Assembly: GCF_003185895.1 (NCBI RefSeq) | Contig: NZ_QHLY01000005.1 | Location: 705,476-769,475, forward strand | From: Cryobacterium arcticum | Lineage (GTDB): Bacteria; Actinomycetota; Actinomycetes; Actinomycetales; Microbacteriaceae | Length of the DNA stretch: 64,000 bases | Direction: 5' to 3' | Shown here: in pieces, positions 8,402-17,092 of the stretch | How positions within the stretch are numbered: the stretch's first letter is position 1 | Layout: each line of letters begins with the position of its first letter | Notes under the pieces: model-generated | What the model was told of the DNA's origin: nothing | The model's database searches: none | Seen by the model: only the letters and a program-made list of their open reading frames with translations | Position numbers and translations under genes: made by a program

Positions 8402-9556
8402 TCAGTCGAAGATGATGATCTGACGCACCGCGTTGCCGTCGGCCAGGGTGTCCATGCCCTCGTTGATGTCGTCGAGGCGGATGTGGCTGGAGATGAGGCT
8501 CTCCACCGGCAGTTTGCCCTCCCGCCAGAGCTGGGCATAGAACGGGATGTCGCGGGCGGGTACCGCCGAGCCGAGGTAACTGCCGATGATAGTGCGCGCC
8601 TCGGCGGTGATCGTGAGCGGGGACACCGCAGCGAGCTGGTCGGCGGCGGGAAGCCCCACCGTGACAGTCGTGCCGCCGGCGGCGGTGACGAGCACCGCAG
8701 TCTCGAAGGCACGCGGATGCCCCACCGCCTCGATCACGACGTTCGCCCGCACCCCCTGCTCCAGGGCCTGGTCCGGGGTGTAGACCGAATCGGCGCCCAG
8801 CTCGAGCGCCTGCTCGAGCTTCGCCGCCACGGAGTCGATGCCGACCACTCCGGCCACATCGAGCGACAGAGCCGTGATCAGGGCGGCCATGCCCACACCG
8901 CCCAGGCCGACGATCGCCACGGTGTCGGTGGGGCCGGGCTTGCCGGCGTTGATCACCGCGCCTCCGCCGGTGAGCACCGCGCAGCCGAGGACCGCGGCGA
9001 TGTCGGGCGGCACGTCGTCGTCCACCGGCACGACCGAGAACCGGTTGACCACCGCGTGATCGGCGAAGGCGGAGACGCCGAGGTGGTGGTGCACGGGTTC
9101 GCCGTCGATGCTGAGCCGGCGGGCCCCGCCGAGCAGGGATCCGGCATTATTGGCGGCACTGCCGGGCAGGCAGGGCAGCTTGCCGCCGGTGAGGCAGCCG
9201 GCGCACTCGCCGCAACGGGGCAGGAAGGCCATCACGACCCGCTGGCCCACCTCGAGGTCGGTCACTCCGGCGCCCAGTTGCACCACCCGGCCGGCGGCCT
9301 CATGGCCGAGCAGCATCGGGGTGGGACGCACCCGGCTGCCGTTGACCACCGAGAGGTCGGAGTGGCAGAGCCCGGCGGCCTCGATCCTCACCAGGATCTC
9401 GCCGGCGCCGGGACCGTCGAGGTGGAGGTCGAGGATTTCGAGTGGCCGCGAGGTGGCGTAGGGGCGGGCGGCACCGGTGCTGCGGAGCACGGCGCCGCGG
9501 ATGGTGCGAGCGGCGACGGTGGGCGGAACGGGGGCGACGACGGTGTCGGAATCCAC
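8402..9556 (-). CDS. Zinc-dependent alcohol dehydrogenase (MDR superfamily)
   Basis: 384-residue medium-chain dehydrogenase. Catalytic-zinc ligands are in AGLCHSD (Cys64, His65) and GHEAAG (His85, Glu86). Four structural-zinc cysteines occur at 115, 118, 121 and 129. The NAD-binding motif is GLGGVG. The class III-like architecture oxidises primary alcohols or reduces aldehydes. I chose GTG at 9556 because AAGGAG lies eight bases upstream; the open frame further upstream runs through intergenic repeats. A small hairpin (GGTGAG/CTCACC, 9571-9587) sits in the leader. It converges on the hydroxyacid dehydrogenase gene. Confidence 0.9.
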   Translation of the reverse strand: MDSDTVVAPVPPTVAARTIRGAVLRSTGAARPYATSRPLEILDLHLDGPGAGEILVRIEAAGLCHSDLSVVNGSRVRPTPMLLGHEAAGRVVQLGAGVTDLEVGQRVVMAFLPRCGECAGCLTGGKLPCLPGSAANNAGSLLGGARRLSIDGEPVHHHLGVSAFADHAVVNRFSVVPVDDDVPPDIAAVLGCAVLTGGGAVINAGKPGPTDTVAIVGLGGVGMAALITALSLDVAGVVGIDSVAAKLEQALELGADSVYTPDQALEQGVRANVVIEAVGHPRAFETAVLVTAAGGTTVTVGLPAADQLAAVSPLTITAEARTIIGSYLGSAVPARDIPFYAQLWREGKLPVESLISSHIRLDDINEGMDTLADGNAVRQIIIFD

Positions 9557-9597
9557 GGGGTGATCTCCTTGGTGAGGGGTACTCACCCTATCGCCGG

Positions 9598-9719
9598 CGG
9601 TTGAGGATGCGAGGGAAGTCACGGGTCTCGACAAGCTCGACCAGCGGACCAGCGGACCAGCGGACTGGCGGTTGAGGATGCGGGGGAGGTGACGGGGTCT
9701 CGACGGGCTCGACCGGCGG
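9598..9719. repeat. Two tandem copies of a TCGA-rich intergenic repeat
   Basis: Two units of about 50 bases, at 9598-9646 and 9668-9719, each read roughly CGGTTGAGGATGCG, then a G/A-rich spacer, then TCTCGACnnGCTCGACCnGCGG. The first copy is followed by extra ACCAGCGG iterations. TCTCGAC and GCTCGACC make a partial dyad. The same family appears at 42149-42360. It lies between the alcohol dehydrogenase and DUF4287 genes and has no coding character. Confidence 0.7.
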
Positions 9720-9755
9720 CCCGGCGTCACGCACCGGCGGGGTGAGCGGGGCGGG

Positions 9756-10310
9756 TCAGGCGATCTCGTAGGCGCGGCGCAGCCAGGCGAGCACCTCCGG
9801 GGTGAGGTCGGCCGGGTCGGCCAGGCGCACCCGGTGGGTGACCATGCTGTTCCAGCTGCCGGATGCCTCCAGCACGTCTGCCCCCTCCACCCGGGGCAGT
9901 TTGAGGCCGAGGTCGAGCCGGCCGGCGGTGACCTGCACGATCGCGAACTTGCCGGTGCCCTTGAGCAGGCTGATGTAGCTGTTGGTGGGCGCGAGATTCA
10001 CCTCGCCGAGTTCACGGGCGGCAGCGAGCAGCCGTTCATAGGTGCCCCGCCAGTGCGCCTTGGCGCCGCTGAACTGGGCGTTGATCTTCTCCTCCACCGG
10101 CAGGCGCTGGCCGGCGACCTGGCCCAGGGCGGAGACCAAGGCCATCGAGTGGCCGGTGCCGAGGCCGTAGTCGGCTTTGAGCCAGGCGACGATGTCGGCG
10201 GTCTTCACGTCGGTCCCGAGCAGGCCCTTCGCCGCAGCGGCCACCCGGAAGTCCTCCGGGCCGAGGCCGGTCTTCGCCTTGATCGTGTCCAGGTAGGCCT
10301 GGGAGGTCAT
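9756..10310 (-). CDS. DUF4287/DUF5655-like protein
   Basis: 184-residue soluble protein of two parts. Residues 1 to about 70 (SQAYLDTIKAKTGLGPEDF, then TADIVAWLKADYGLGTGHSMALV) match the DUF4287 pattern. The rest, with RVRLADPADLTPEVLAWLRRAYE at the end, resembles the DUF5655 domain that often follows it. The start has GAGGAG upstream. Function is not known for this family; it is common in actinobacteria. Confidence 0.8.
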   Translation of the reverse strand: MTSQAYLDTIKAKTGLGPEDFRVAAAAKGLLGTDVKTADIVAWLKADYGLGTGHSMALVSALGQVAGQRLPVEEKINAQFSGAKAHWRGTYERLLAAARELGEVNLAPTNSYISLLKGTGKFAIVQVTAGRLDLGLKLPRVEGADVLEASGSWNSMVTHRVRLADPADLTPEVLAWLRRAYEIA

Positions 10311-10393
10311 GGGGCTCCTCGCGACGGGTGGCCAGGGGCCACGATGAAATCGGTGGCCTCACCGTAGCAGGGCCGCACGGCGGGGAACGACGG

Positions 10394-10442
10394 AGGGCCG
10401 CGCATCCGCCCGCCGCTGATGCAGGAGGGGAGGCGCGGCCCT
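10394..10442 (-). terminator. Candidate terminator hairpin after the GH65 gene
   Basis: AGGGCCGCGC (10394-10403) is perfectly complementary to GCGCGGCCCT (10433-10442). It lies 14 bases beyond the stop of the GH65 gene, in the direction of its transcription. The long loop and the lack of a T-run make it a non-canonical terminator at best. Confidence 0.4.
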
Positions 10443-10456
10443 GGCCGGTGCGAACG

Positions 10457-12973
10457 CTAGTCGAGCGTGGGCATCTGCTCGGTGATGTGCGCGATCGTGG
10501 GGATCGACGAGGTGATCACGGTGCCGTCCGCGCGCCGGCTGCTCTCGATGAGCGCCGTCGTGGGTGCGCCGGGGTCACGGGCGCCCTGGTGCGAGAGCGG
10601 AATGACCTCTGGCATGCCGGCCGTCACGACGACCTGCAGGCCACGCACGGTGAGCCTGGCCTCTGTGCCTTCTTCGATGCTGAGGTGCACGTTGGTCTGC
10701 GACACCGCCACCCGCAGGCGTGAGCCCTTGAGAGTGACGCGGAAGACCAGTTCGTCCCAGTCCTCTGGCAGGCGTGGGTCGAGCGTGATGCGACCGCTGT
10801 GGTCGCGCAGGCCGCCGAAACCGTAGACCAGCGCGCTCCACACGCCACCGGCGGATGCGACGTGCACACCGTCGGCCGCGTTGTGGTGCAGGTCGGCGAG
10901 GTCGACGAACAGGCCGGAGGTGAAGTACTTGAGCGCGAGCTCGTGGTAGCCCACCTCGGCGGCGATGATCGACTGCACCACGTCCGAGAGCGTTGAGTCG
11001 CCCGTGGTCAGCGGGTCGTAGTAGTCGAAGTCGGCCCGTTTCTCTTCCGGGGTGAACTGGTCGCCCTGCAAGAGCAGCGCCAGCACCACGTCGGCCTGCT
11101 TGAGCACCTGGAAACGGTAGATCACCAGCGGGTGGTAGTGCAGCAGCAGCGGCCGGTTCTCCGGCGGGGTCTGCTCGAGGTCCCAGCGTTCCTTCTCCAG
11201 GAACTGGGCGTCCTGCGGGTGGATGCCGAGGTTGCGGTCGAACGGGATGTGCATCGCCTCGGCGGCGAAGGACCACTCCATCACCTCGGCCTCGTCGAGC
11301 TTCAGACGGGAGGCCATGGCGTCGAACGACGCCCGGTCCACCGAGAGCAGCCGGCGCACGCTCTTCACCGCGGCGCGCAGGTTCGAGCGCGCCATGATGT
11401 TCGTGTACAGGTTGTCGTTGACGACAGTGGTGTACTCGTCGGGTCCGGTGACGCCGTGGATGTGGAAGACATCGTTGCCGTTGCCGCGCCAGAACCCCAG
11501 GTCAGCCCACATTCGAGCGGTCTCCACCAGAATGTCGATGGCCTCGCGGGCGAGGAAGTCCTCATCGCCGGTGGCCGCGACGTACTGACTGAGCGCATAG
11601 GAGATGTCGGCGTCGATGTGGTACTGGGCCGTACCGGCCGCGTAATAGGCGCTGGATTCCAGGCCGTTGATTGTGCGCCAGGGGAACAGCGCGCCGAGCT
11701 GGTTGAGCTCGGTGGCGCGGGCACGGGCGTGGTCGAGCATGCCGTGCCGGAACCGCAGCGCATTCCGCGCCGCGTTCGGCGAGGTGTAGGTGAGGAACGG
11801 CAGCACGTAGACCTCGGTGTCCCAGAAGTAGTGCCCGCCGTAACCGGAACCGGACACCCCCTTGGCCGAGACACCCTGGCCGTCGGCGCGCATCGACGCC
11901 TGGGCCAGCTGGAAGAAGTTCCACCGGGTGGCCTGCTGCAGCGCCGGCTGGCCGGGCAGTTCGACGTCCGTGCGGGCCCAGAACGCGTCGAGCCAGTCGC
12001 GCTGCTCCTGGATGATGGCCGCGACGCCGGTCTCACGGGCCCGGTCGAGGGTGCGGTCGCAGCGGTCGGCGAGCTCGTGCGTCGGTACGCCGGCGGAGGT
12101 GTGGTAACTCAGCGTCTTGGTGATGCGGATGGGGTTGCCCATCTTGGCCTTCACCTTGTAGACGTGCTTGGCCAGGTCGTCACCGAGCTGCGAGGACTCG
12201 TCGAACTCGTTGATCGTGTCGATCGAGTGGTCGGACGCCGTGGCTATGGTCATGCCGGAGTTGGTGCAGCGGAAGCCGAGGATGTAGCGGCCGTTGGAGG
12301 CGCGCTTGAACCGCGGCTGCAGCACCCGGTCGGTGAACGACTCGGCCCGGCGGGGGTCCCAATCGTTGGTCGAGCCCGACTTGGGCCGGTCGTACTCGCC
12401 GATGCCGTCCTGCCGGTTGAGGGTCTGGCTGGAGATGACGACCGACGCGTCGGAGTCGAGCATGGTGACCTCGTATTCGAGCACGGCGAGGTGGCGTTCG
12501 GTGAACGACACCATGCGGCGCGAGCGAATCAGCACCTGCTTGCCCGACGGGGTGCGCCAGACCAGCGACCGCGACAGGATGCCGTCGGCGAAGTCGAGCC
12601 GGCGTTCGTAGCTGAGCAGTTCGGCGAGGGTGAGCACGAGTGGCTCGTCGTCGACGTAGATGCGGATGATCTTCGCATCCGGCGCGTTGACGATCGTCTG
12701 GCCGACCCGGGCGAACCCGAAGGCCTCCTCGGCGTGCCGGATGGGCCAGGTCTCGTGGAACCCGTTGATGAAGGTGCCGTGCACGTGGCCGTCGCGGCCC
12801 TCGTCGACGTTGCCGCGGAGGCCGAGGTAGCCGTTGCCGACGGCGAACAGGGTCTCGGTGCGGCCCATGTCGTCGCCGGAGAAGTCGGTCTCCACCAACG
12901 CCCACTCGTCGAGCGGGAAGCGGCTGCGGTCGAGCGGGTCGGAAAGGTTCTGGATGGCAGCGTCGATGGTCAT
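10457..12973 (-). CDS. Glycoside hydrolase family 65 disaccharide phosphorylase
   Basis: 838-residue GH65 enzyme, the usual size for maltose, trehalose or kojibiose phosphorylase, which cleave an alpha-glucosyl disaccharide with phosphate to give beta-glucose-1-phosphate and glucose. The order is an N-terminal beta-sandwich (TETLFAVGNGYLGLRGN), an (alpha/alpha)6 barrel with the catalytic acid Glu513 in GPDEYTTVVNDN, and a C-terminal beta domain. The start ATG overlaps the stop of the phosphoglucomutase gene by four bases; that partner would convert the product to glucose-6-phosphate. The exact disaccharide cannot be told from motifs alone. Confidence 0.92.
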   Translation of the reverse strand: MTIDAAIQNLSDPLDRSRFPLDEWALVETDFSGDDMGRTETLFAVGNGYLGLRGNVDEGRDGHVHGTFINGFHETWPIRHAEEAFGFARVGQTIVNAPDAKIIRIYVDDEPLVLTLAELLSYERRLDFADGILSRSLVWRTPSGKQVLIRSRRMVSFTERHLAVLEYEVTMLDSDASVVISSQTLNRQDGIGEYDRPKSGSTNDWDPRRAESFTDRVLQPRFKRASNGRYILGFRCTNSGMTIATASDHSIDTINEFDESSQLGDDLAKHVYKVKAKMGNPIRITKTLSYHTSAGVPTHELADRCDRTLDRARETGVAAIIQEQRDWLDAFWARTDVELPGQPALQQATRWNFFQLAQASMRADGQGVSAKGVSGSGYGGHYFWDTEVYVLPFLTYTSPNAARNALRFRHGMLDHARARATELNQLGALFPWRTINGLESSAYYAAGTAQYHIDADISYALSQYVAATGDEDFLAREAIDILVETARMWADLGFWRGNGNDVFHIHGVTGPDEYTTVVNDNLYTNIMARSNLRAAVKSVRRLLSVDRASFDAMASRLKLDEAEVMEWSFAAEAMHIPFDRNLGIHPQDAQFLEKERWDLEQTPPENRPLLLHYHPLVIYRFQVLKQADVVLALLLQGDQFTPEEKRADFDYYDPLTTGDSTLSDVVQSIIAAEVGYHELALKYFTSGLFVDLADLHHNAADGVHVASAGGVWSALVYGFGGLRDHSGRITLDPRLPEDWDELVFRVTLKGSRLRVAVSQTNVHLSIEEGTEARLTVRGLQVVVTAGMPEVIPLSHQGARDPGAPTTALIESSRRADGTVITSSIPTIAHITEQMPTLD

Positions 12974-13782
12974 GCGTGCACTCCATTCACGGTCGAATTC
13001 TCGGTGGAGGACGGGTCGGTGCCGTCGACCAGGGGCAGCAGTTCGTCGAGGTCGGTGACGACGGTGTCGGCGCCGGCCTCGAAGAGCACCTCGGCGCCCA
13101 CGCCACGGTTCACGCCGAGCACCAGGCCGAAGTTGCCGGCCCGGCCGGACTGGATGCCGGATTCGGCGTCTTCGACGACCACGCACTCGGCCGCGGTGAG
13201 ACCCAGCAGCTCCGCGCCGAAGGCGTAGGTGTCCGGGGCGGGCTTGCCGGCGAGTTTCTCGGCCCGGGCGCGCACGCCGTCGACGACGATCTCGAACCGG
13301 TCGCGGAGGCCAGCCGCGGTGAGCACCATCTCACCGTTCAGCGAGCTGGTGACCACGGCGACCTGCAGGCCGGCCGCGACGACAGCGTCGAGGAAGCGTA
13401 GCGAGCCGGGGTACGGGCTGACGCCGTCTTCGGCGAGGGTCTCGTTGAATGCCTTGTTCTTGCGGTTGCCGAGGCCGCACACGGTTTCGAGCTCCGGTCC
13501 ATCCGTCGGGTCGCCGTCGGGCAGGGAGAGGCCGCGGGAGGCCAGCAGGGAGCGCACGCCGTCGTAGCGCGGCTTGCCGTCGATGTAGCCGAAGTAGTCG
13601 GCGTCTGAATACGGTTTCACGTCCTGTGCGGCGAGGAAAGGGGTGAACAGGCGCGACCAGGCGCTCATGTGCACTTCGGCGGTGGGGGTGAGCACGCCGT
13701 CCAGATCGAAGAGCACGCCGCGCGCGCCCAAAATCCGGTCGCGAGTCTCAGCGGGGGACAGTGGGGAGTGGGGGGAAGTCAA
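12970..13782 (-). CDS. Beta-phosphoglucomutase (HAD family)
   Basis: 270-residue HAD-superfamily hydrolase/mutase. The nucleophile motif FDLDGVLTPTAEVH (Asp26 and Asp28 from this start) is the form found in beta-phosphoglucomutases paired with GH65 phosphorylases, and the late motif VVEDAESGIQSGRAG is also typical. It would interconvert beta-glucose-1-phosphate and glucose-6-phosphate. The start is uncertain: TTG at 13782 is the longest sensible choice and no strong ribosome site is visible. It is the first gene of a two-gene operon, divergent from an AraC regulator. Confidence 0.88.
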   Translation of the reverse strand: MTSPHSPLSPAETRDRILGARGVLFDLDGVLTPTAEVHMSAWSRLFTPFLAAQDVKPYSDADYFGYIDGKPRYDGVRSLLASRGLSLPDGDPTDGPELETVCGLGNRKNKAFNETLAEDGVSPYPGSLRFLDAVVAAGLQVAVVTSSLNGEMVLTAAGLRDRFEIVVDGVRARAEKLAGKPAPDTYAFGAELLGLTAAECVVVEDAESGIQSGRAGNFGLVLGVNRGVGAEVLFEAGADTVVTDLDELLPLVDGTDPSSTENSTVNGVHA

Positions 13783-14049
13783 TATGGAGCCCTGCTTGGT
13801 AGTTGCTAAAGAAGATGGCTAAAACCGGGTAGTCGAGCTTGTCACTAGCTCTGCAGATCACGAAATTCGTACCGGGACACGCCTCGAGGTCTGGGAGGCG
13901 CAATCATGCATCTCGATCCTAGAACTTGGACCTGTCCTGGGGGATGCCTCCGTGTTAACGTTCTGTTGCCGATCGGCCGGAACGCCGGTCTGGACGCCCC
14001 CAGAACGAGTCGCACGGCGCCGTGACTAATCCCACTATGATCAGACGCC

Positions 14050-14916
14050 ATGCAGGGAACTGGACAGATGATCGAGACGCTGTGGGCCACTTCGGTGCTG
14101 GGCGAGCACCCGGACAGCCCGCTGGACGAGGTGCGGACCGCCCTGACCGGTGAGCCGTGGTTGCTCACCACCCAGGCCATCACCAGCACCTCGGGGGAGC
14201 GCTGGGCCGACGGCGTGCATGACGAACACGAACTCATCTTCTCCGACAGCGGAGTGCTCACGGTCGAGGCCGACGGGCGTCTCTGGGTCACCCCGATGGG
14301 GCTCGGCATCTGGATTCCGGCGGGCATGACCCACCACGTGACGGCGGAGCCGGGCACCCTCTTCTACGTGACCTACTTCGCCAGGGACCGGGTCTCGGTG
14401 CCCTGGTCCGGTACGACCGGCATCGGGCTCACCACCCTGCTGCGCGAGCTGCTGCTCACGAACAAGTCGGCGATGCTCGACGACGCCGTGCGCCTGCGCA
14501 TCCAACAGCTCATCGTCGACCTGCTCGCCCCGGTGCGGTCGGCGTCGCTCGATGTGCACCTGCCCACCGACCCGGTGCTGCGCGCGGTCGCCGAAGAAAT
14601 CCTGCGCAACCCGGCCGACAGCGGCACGAGTGCGGACTGGGGCAGCCGGCTCGGGGTGAGCGGGCGCACCATCAACCGCCGCTTCGAACGCGAAACCGGG
14701 TCGAGCCTCACCCAGTGGCGCATCACGGTGCGGATGCGCCGCGCCCTGATCAGCATCGCCGCGGGCCGGTCGGTGGTGTCGGTCGCCCGGGATCTCGGCT
14801 ACACCAACGCGAGCACCTTCATCCAGCTCTTCCGCCAGACCACCGGCCACACTCCTGCCGCCTACTTCCGTTCCTTCGGCGCGGCCGGACTCGAGGGCGA
14901 CGCCGGCACCCGGTGA
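14050..14916 (+). CDS. AraC-family transcriptional regulator
   Basis: 288-residue regulator. An N-terminal cupin-like sensor domain (HELIFSDSGVLTVEADG, then GIWIPAGMTHHVTAE) precedes a C-terminal double helix-turn-helix (WGSRLGVSGRTINRRFERETG, then RSVVSVARDLGYTNASTFIQLFRQTTG). ATG 14050 follows a TATGAT element (14036-14041) by eight bases; a second ATG at 14068 is possible. It lies between the GH65 operon (divergent) and the siderophore operon (downstream, same strand), so it could regulate either; AraC proteins that control siderophore uptake are known, but the target here is inference. Confidence 0.88.
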   Translation: MQGTGQMIETLWATSVLGEHPDSPLDEVRTALTGEPWLLTTQAITSTSGERWADGVHDEHELIFSDSGVLTVEADGRLWVTPMGLGIWIPAGMTHHVTAEPGTLFYVTYFARDRVSVPWSGTTGIGLTTLLRELLLTNKSAMLDDAVRLRIQQLIVDLLAPVRSASLDVHLPTDPVLRAVAEEILRNPADSGTSADWGSRLGVSGRTINRRFERETGSSLTQWRITVRMRRALISIAAGRSVVSVARDLGYTNASTFIQLFRQTTGHTPAAYFRSFGAAGLEGDAGTR

Positions 14917-14983
14917 CGATCTGTCAACAAAACAGTATGAATTGTCCACCCACCTGGATGGCGACGTGGTTACGATCTCTTAG

Positions 14984-15002
14984 GTAGGTATGCCTTACCT
15001 AA
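14984..15002 (-). promoter_or_regulatory. DtxR/IdeR-type iron box
   Basis: Read on the minus strand, TTAGGTAAGGCATACCTAC matches 15 of 19 positions of the DtxR/IdeR consensus TTAGGTTAGGCTAACCTAA. On the plus strand it sits inside a larger TTAGG...CCTAA dyad (14980-15002). It lies 24 bases before the siderophore-binding lipoprotein start and just after a TACGAT element (14971-14976), a position suited to iron-dependent repression. Confidence 0.8.
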
Positions 15003-15026
15003 CTCACGCCTCCGAGAAAGACAACC

Positions 15027-16016
15027 ATGACCCGTCCTTCCCCGCGCTTCCGACTCGCCGCCCCCCTCGCGCTCGCTGCGCTCCTCGTCGGCCTGACCGC
15101 CTGCTCCGCTGACGCCGGCGACGCCGGCACCGCCGCGGACGACGACACCCGCACCGTGGCCACGGCCTACGGCGACGTCGAGGTTCCCGCCGACGCGCAG
15201 CGCGTCGTCGCGGTCTCCTACGACACCCCGTGGCAGCTTGCCGCGGTCGGCGTCACTCCCGTGGCGATGCAGGACTACTCGGCCTACGCCGAGTCGTTCA
15301 CGGCCTCGCAGCAGGAGCTGATCGCCGACACCGACACCGTCGGCGCATTCTTCGAACTCAACATCGAGGCCGTCATGGCGGCCGAACCCGACCTCATCGT
15401 GGGCGACGTGCTCGAGATCGACGAAGCGACCTTCACCGAGCTGTCCAAGATCGCTCCGACCGCGATCTTCGAGGGCGAGTACCGCGGCGACTGGCGGGCC
15501 ATCGGTGCCGGTATCGCCGACGCCGTCGGCCAGGCAGATGTCTTCGACAGTGCCAAGCAGAGCTATGACGACGAGCTCGCCCGGGTTCAGGGTGACTACG
15601 CCGATGTTCTCGCGCGCCCGTGGGCCGCGATCGGCGACGGCGACGTGGAGGGCGGCTTCTCCGTGCTCTACCCCGGCGGATCCGTGGGCGCACTGTTCTT
15701 CGACGACCTGGGCGCCACGCCGGCGTCGAGCATCCCCGAGGAAGAAGAGGGCGACAAGGGCTGGATGTACATCTCGCCCGAGCTGACCACCACCGTGCTC
15801 GGCGGAGCCGAGATCATCGTGACGGGTGCAGACCCGATGGGTGAGCTCTCCGACTCGCTGACCGGCACGCTGCAGACGCCGCTGTTCACCGCCCTTCCCG
15901 CCGCCCAGTCCGGTCAGGTCTACGGCGTCTGGTCGAGCGTGACCGACTACGGCACCGCGCTGGAGTGGTTGGGTGCTGTCGAAGAGACCGTGCTGATCCC
16001 CGCGTCCGCCAGCTGA
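15027..16016 (+). CDS. Iron-siderophore ABC transporter substrate-binding lipoprotein
   Basis: 329-residue periplasmic-binding-protein type 2 (FepB/FhuD-like) lipoprotein. The signal peptide ends in the lipobox LTAC, with Cys26 as lipid anchor. The mature protein has the family opening RVVAVSYDTPWQLAAVGV and AAEPDLIVGDV. It delivers a ferric siderophore to the two FecCD permeases encoded downstream. An iron box precedes it, so repression under iron sufficiency is likely. The siderophore type cannot be inferred. Confidence 0.93.
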   Translation: MTRPSPRFRLAAPLALAALLVGLTACSADAGDAGTAADDDTRTVATAYGDVEVPADAQRVVAVSYDTPWQLAAVGVTPVAMQDYSAYAESFTASQQELIADTDTVGAFFELNIEAVMAAEPDLIVGDVLEIDEATFTELSKIAPTAIFEGEYRGDWRAIGAGIADAVGQADVFDSAKQSYDDELARVQGDYADVLARPWAAIGDGDVEGGFSVLYPGGSVGALFFDDLGATPASSIPEEEEGDKGWMYISPELTTTVLGGAEIIVTGADPMGELSDSLTGTLQTPLFTALPAAQSGQVYGVWSSVTDYGTALEWLGAVEETVLIPASAS

Positions 16017-16036
16017 GGTTCCCCCGAGCCGCGCCG

Positions 16037-17092
16037 GTGACCGAGACCATCAGCAGTACTCCGGTACGCACGCCCCTGGCGCGCGGCACCGGAGTACGGA
16101 CGACCGTGCTGGTCGCCCTGCTGGTGGTCCTCGCGCTGTCCATGATCGGCAGCCTGGCCGTCGGCGCGCGCTACATCCCGCCGGCCGAGGTGTGGCGTGC
16201 CCTCGTCGACGCCGTCGAGGGGCACGGCGGCGGTGAGGTGCACGAGATCATCGTGGGGCTCCGCCTGCCGAGAGCCTTCGTGGGCGCCGTCGTCGGAGCG
16301 GCGTTGGGGGTGGCGGGCGCGCTCATCCAGGCGCTCACCCGCAATCCGCTGGCCGACCCCGGCATCCTCGGCGTCAACGCCGGGGCCGGGTTCCTCGTCA
16401 CCATCGGCATCGGCTGGTTCGGTGTCGGCGATATCCAGGGGTACGTCTGGTTCTCCTTCGCGGGAGCTGCCGCCGCGACCTTGCTCGTGTTCGTGATCGG
16501 GGCCGGCGGGCCGGCGGGAGCCACGCCGGTGCGCCTCACCCTCGTGGGCGTGGCCCTCGGGGCGCTGCTGGGCGGAGTGTCGAGCATGATCTCGCTGCTG
16601 AACCCCACGGTGTTCGAGGGCATGCGGTTCTGGGGCGCCGGCACCCTCACCTCCCGCGACGAGCACGTGTTGTGGGCCGTGCTGCCCTTCGTGCTCATCG
16701 GCCTCCTGCTCGCCGCCACGGTGGCCGCGCCGCTGAACGCCATCGCGCTGGGGGAGGACCTCGCCCGGTCGCTGGGGGCTGGCGTGCTGCGCACCCGCAT
16801 CATCGTGATCGTGGCGGTCACCCTGCTCGCGGGGGCCGCCACCGCCGCGGCGGGGCCGATCGGGTTCGTCGGGCTGATGGTGCCGCACGTGGTGCGCTGG
16901 TTCGTCGGCCCCGACCAGCGTTGGATCCTGCTCTACACGGCGGTCTGCGCGCCCATCCTGGTGCTGGCAGCGGATGTGGTCGGCCGGGTCGTGATGCCAC
17001 CGCAGGAGATGCAGGTCGGCATCGTGACGGCGTTCATCGGCGCGCCCGTGCTGGTGTTCCTGGCCCGGCGCAGAAAGATCACCGGCCTGTGA
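16037..17092 (+). CDS. FecCD-family siderophore permease (first subunit)
   Basis: 351-residue permease with the FecCD/BtuC pattern of about ten membrane segments. Family motifs are RLPRAFVGAVVGAALGVAGALIQ, followed by LTRNPLADPGILGVNAGA, and near the end AAAGPIGFVGLMVPHVVRW. I chose GTG at 16037, which directly follows the lipoprotein gene, because residues further upstream are Arg-rich and unlike the family. It would form a heterodimeric channel with the next permease. Confidence 0.92.
   Translation: MTETISSTPVRTPLARGTGVRTTVLVALLVVLALSMIGSLAVGARYIPPAEVWRALVDAVEGHGGGEVHEIIVGLRLPRAFVGAVVGAALGVAGALIQALTRNPLADPGILGVNAGAGFLVTIGIGWFGVGDIQGYVWFSFAGAAAATLLVFVIGAGGPAGATPVRLTLVGVALGALLGGVSSMISLLNPTVFEGMRFWGAGTLTSRDEHVLWAVLPFVLIGLLLAATVAAPLNAIALGEDLARSLGAGVLRTRIIVIVAVTLLAGAATAAAGPIGFVGLMVPHVVRWFVGPDQRWILLYTAVCAPILVLAADVVGRVVMPPQEMQVGIVTAFIGAPVLVFLARRRKITGL

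Noticed and set aside
11132-13228. Long plus-strand frame opposite the GH65 and phosphoglucomutase genes
   Set aside because: Val/Glu/Gly-rich antisense shadow; the minus strand holds two complete, motif-bearing enzymes.
14050-14916. Assigning the AraC regulator to the siderophore operon
   Set aside because: It is equally close to the divergent GH65 operon, and no binding site links it to either one.
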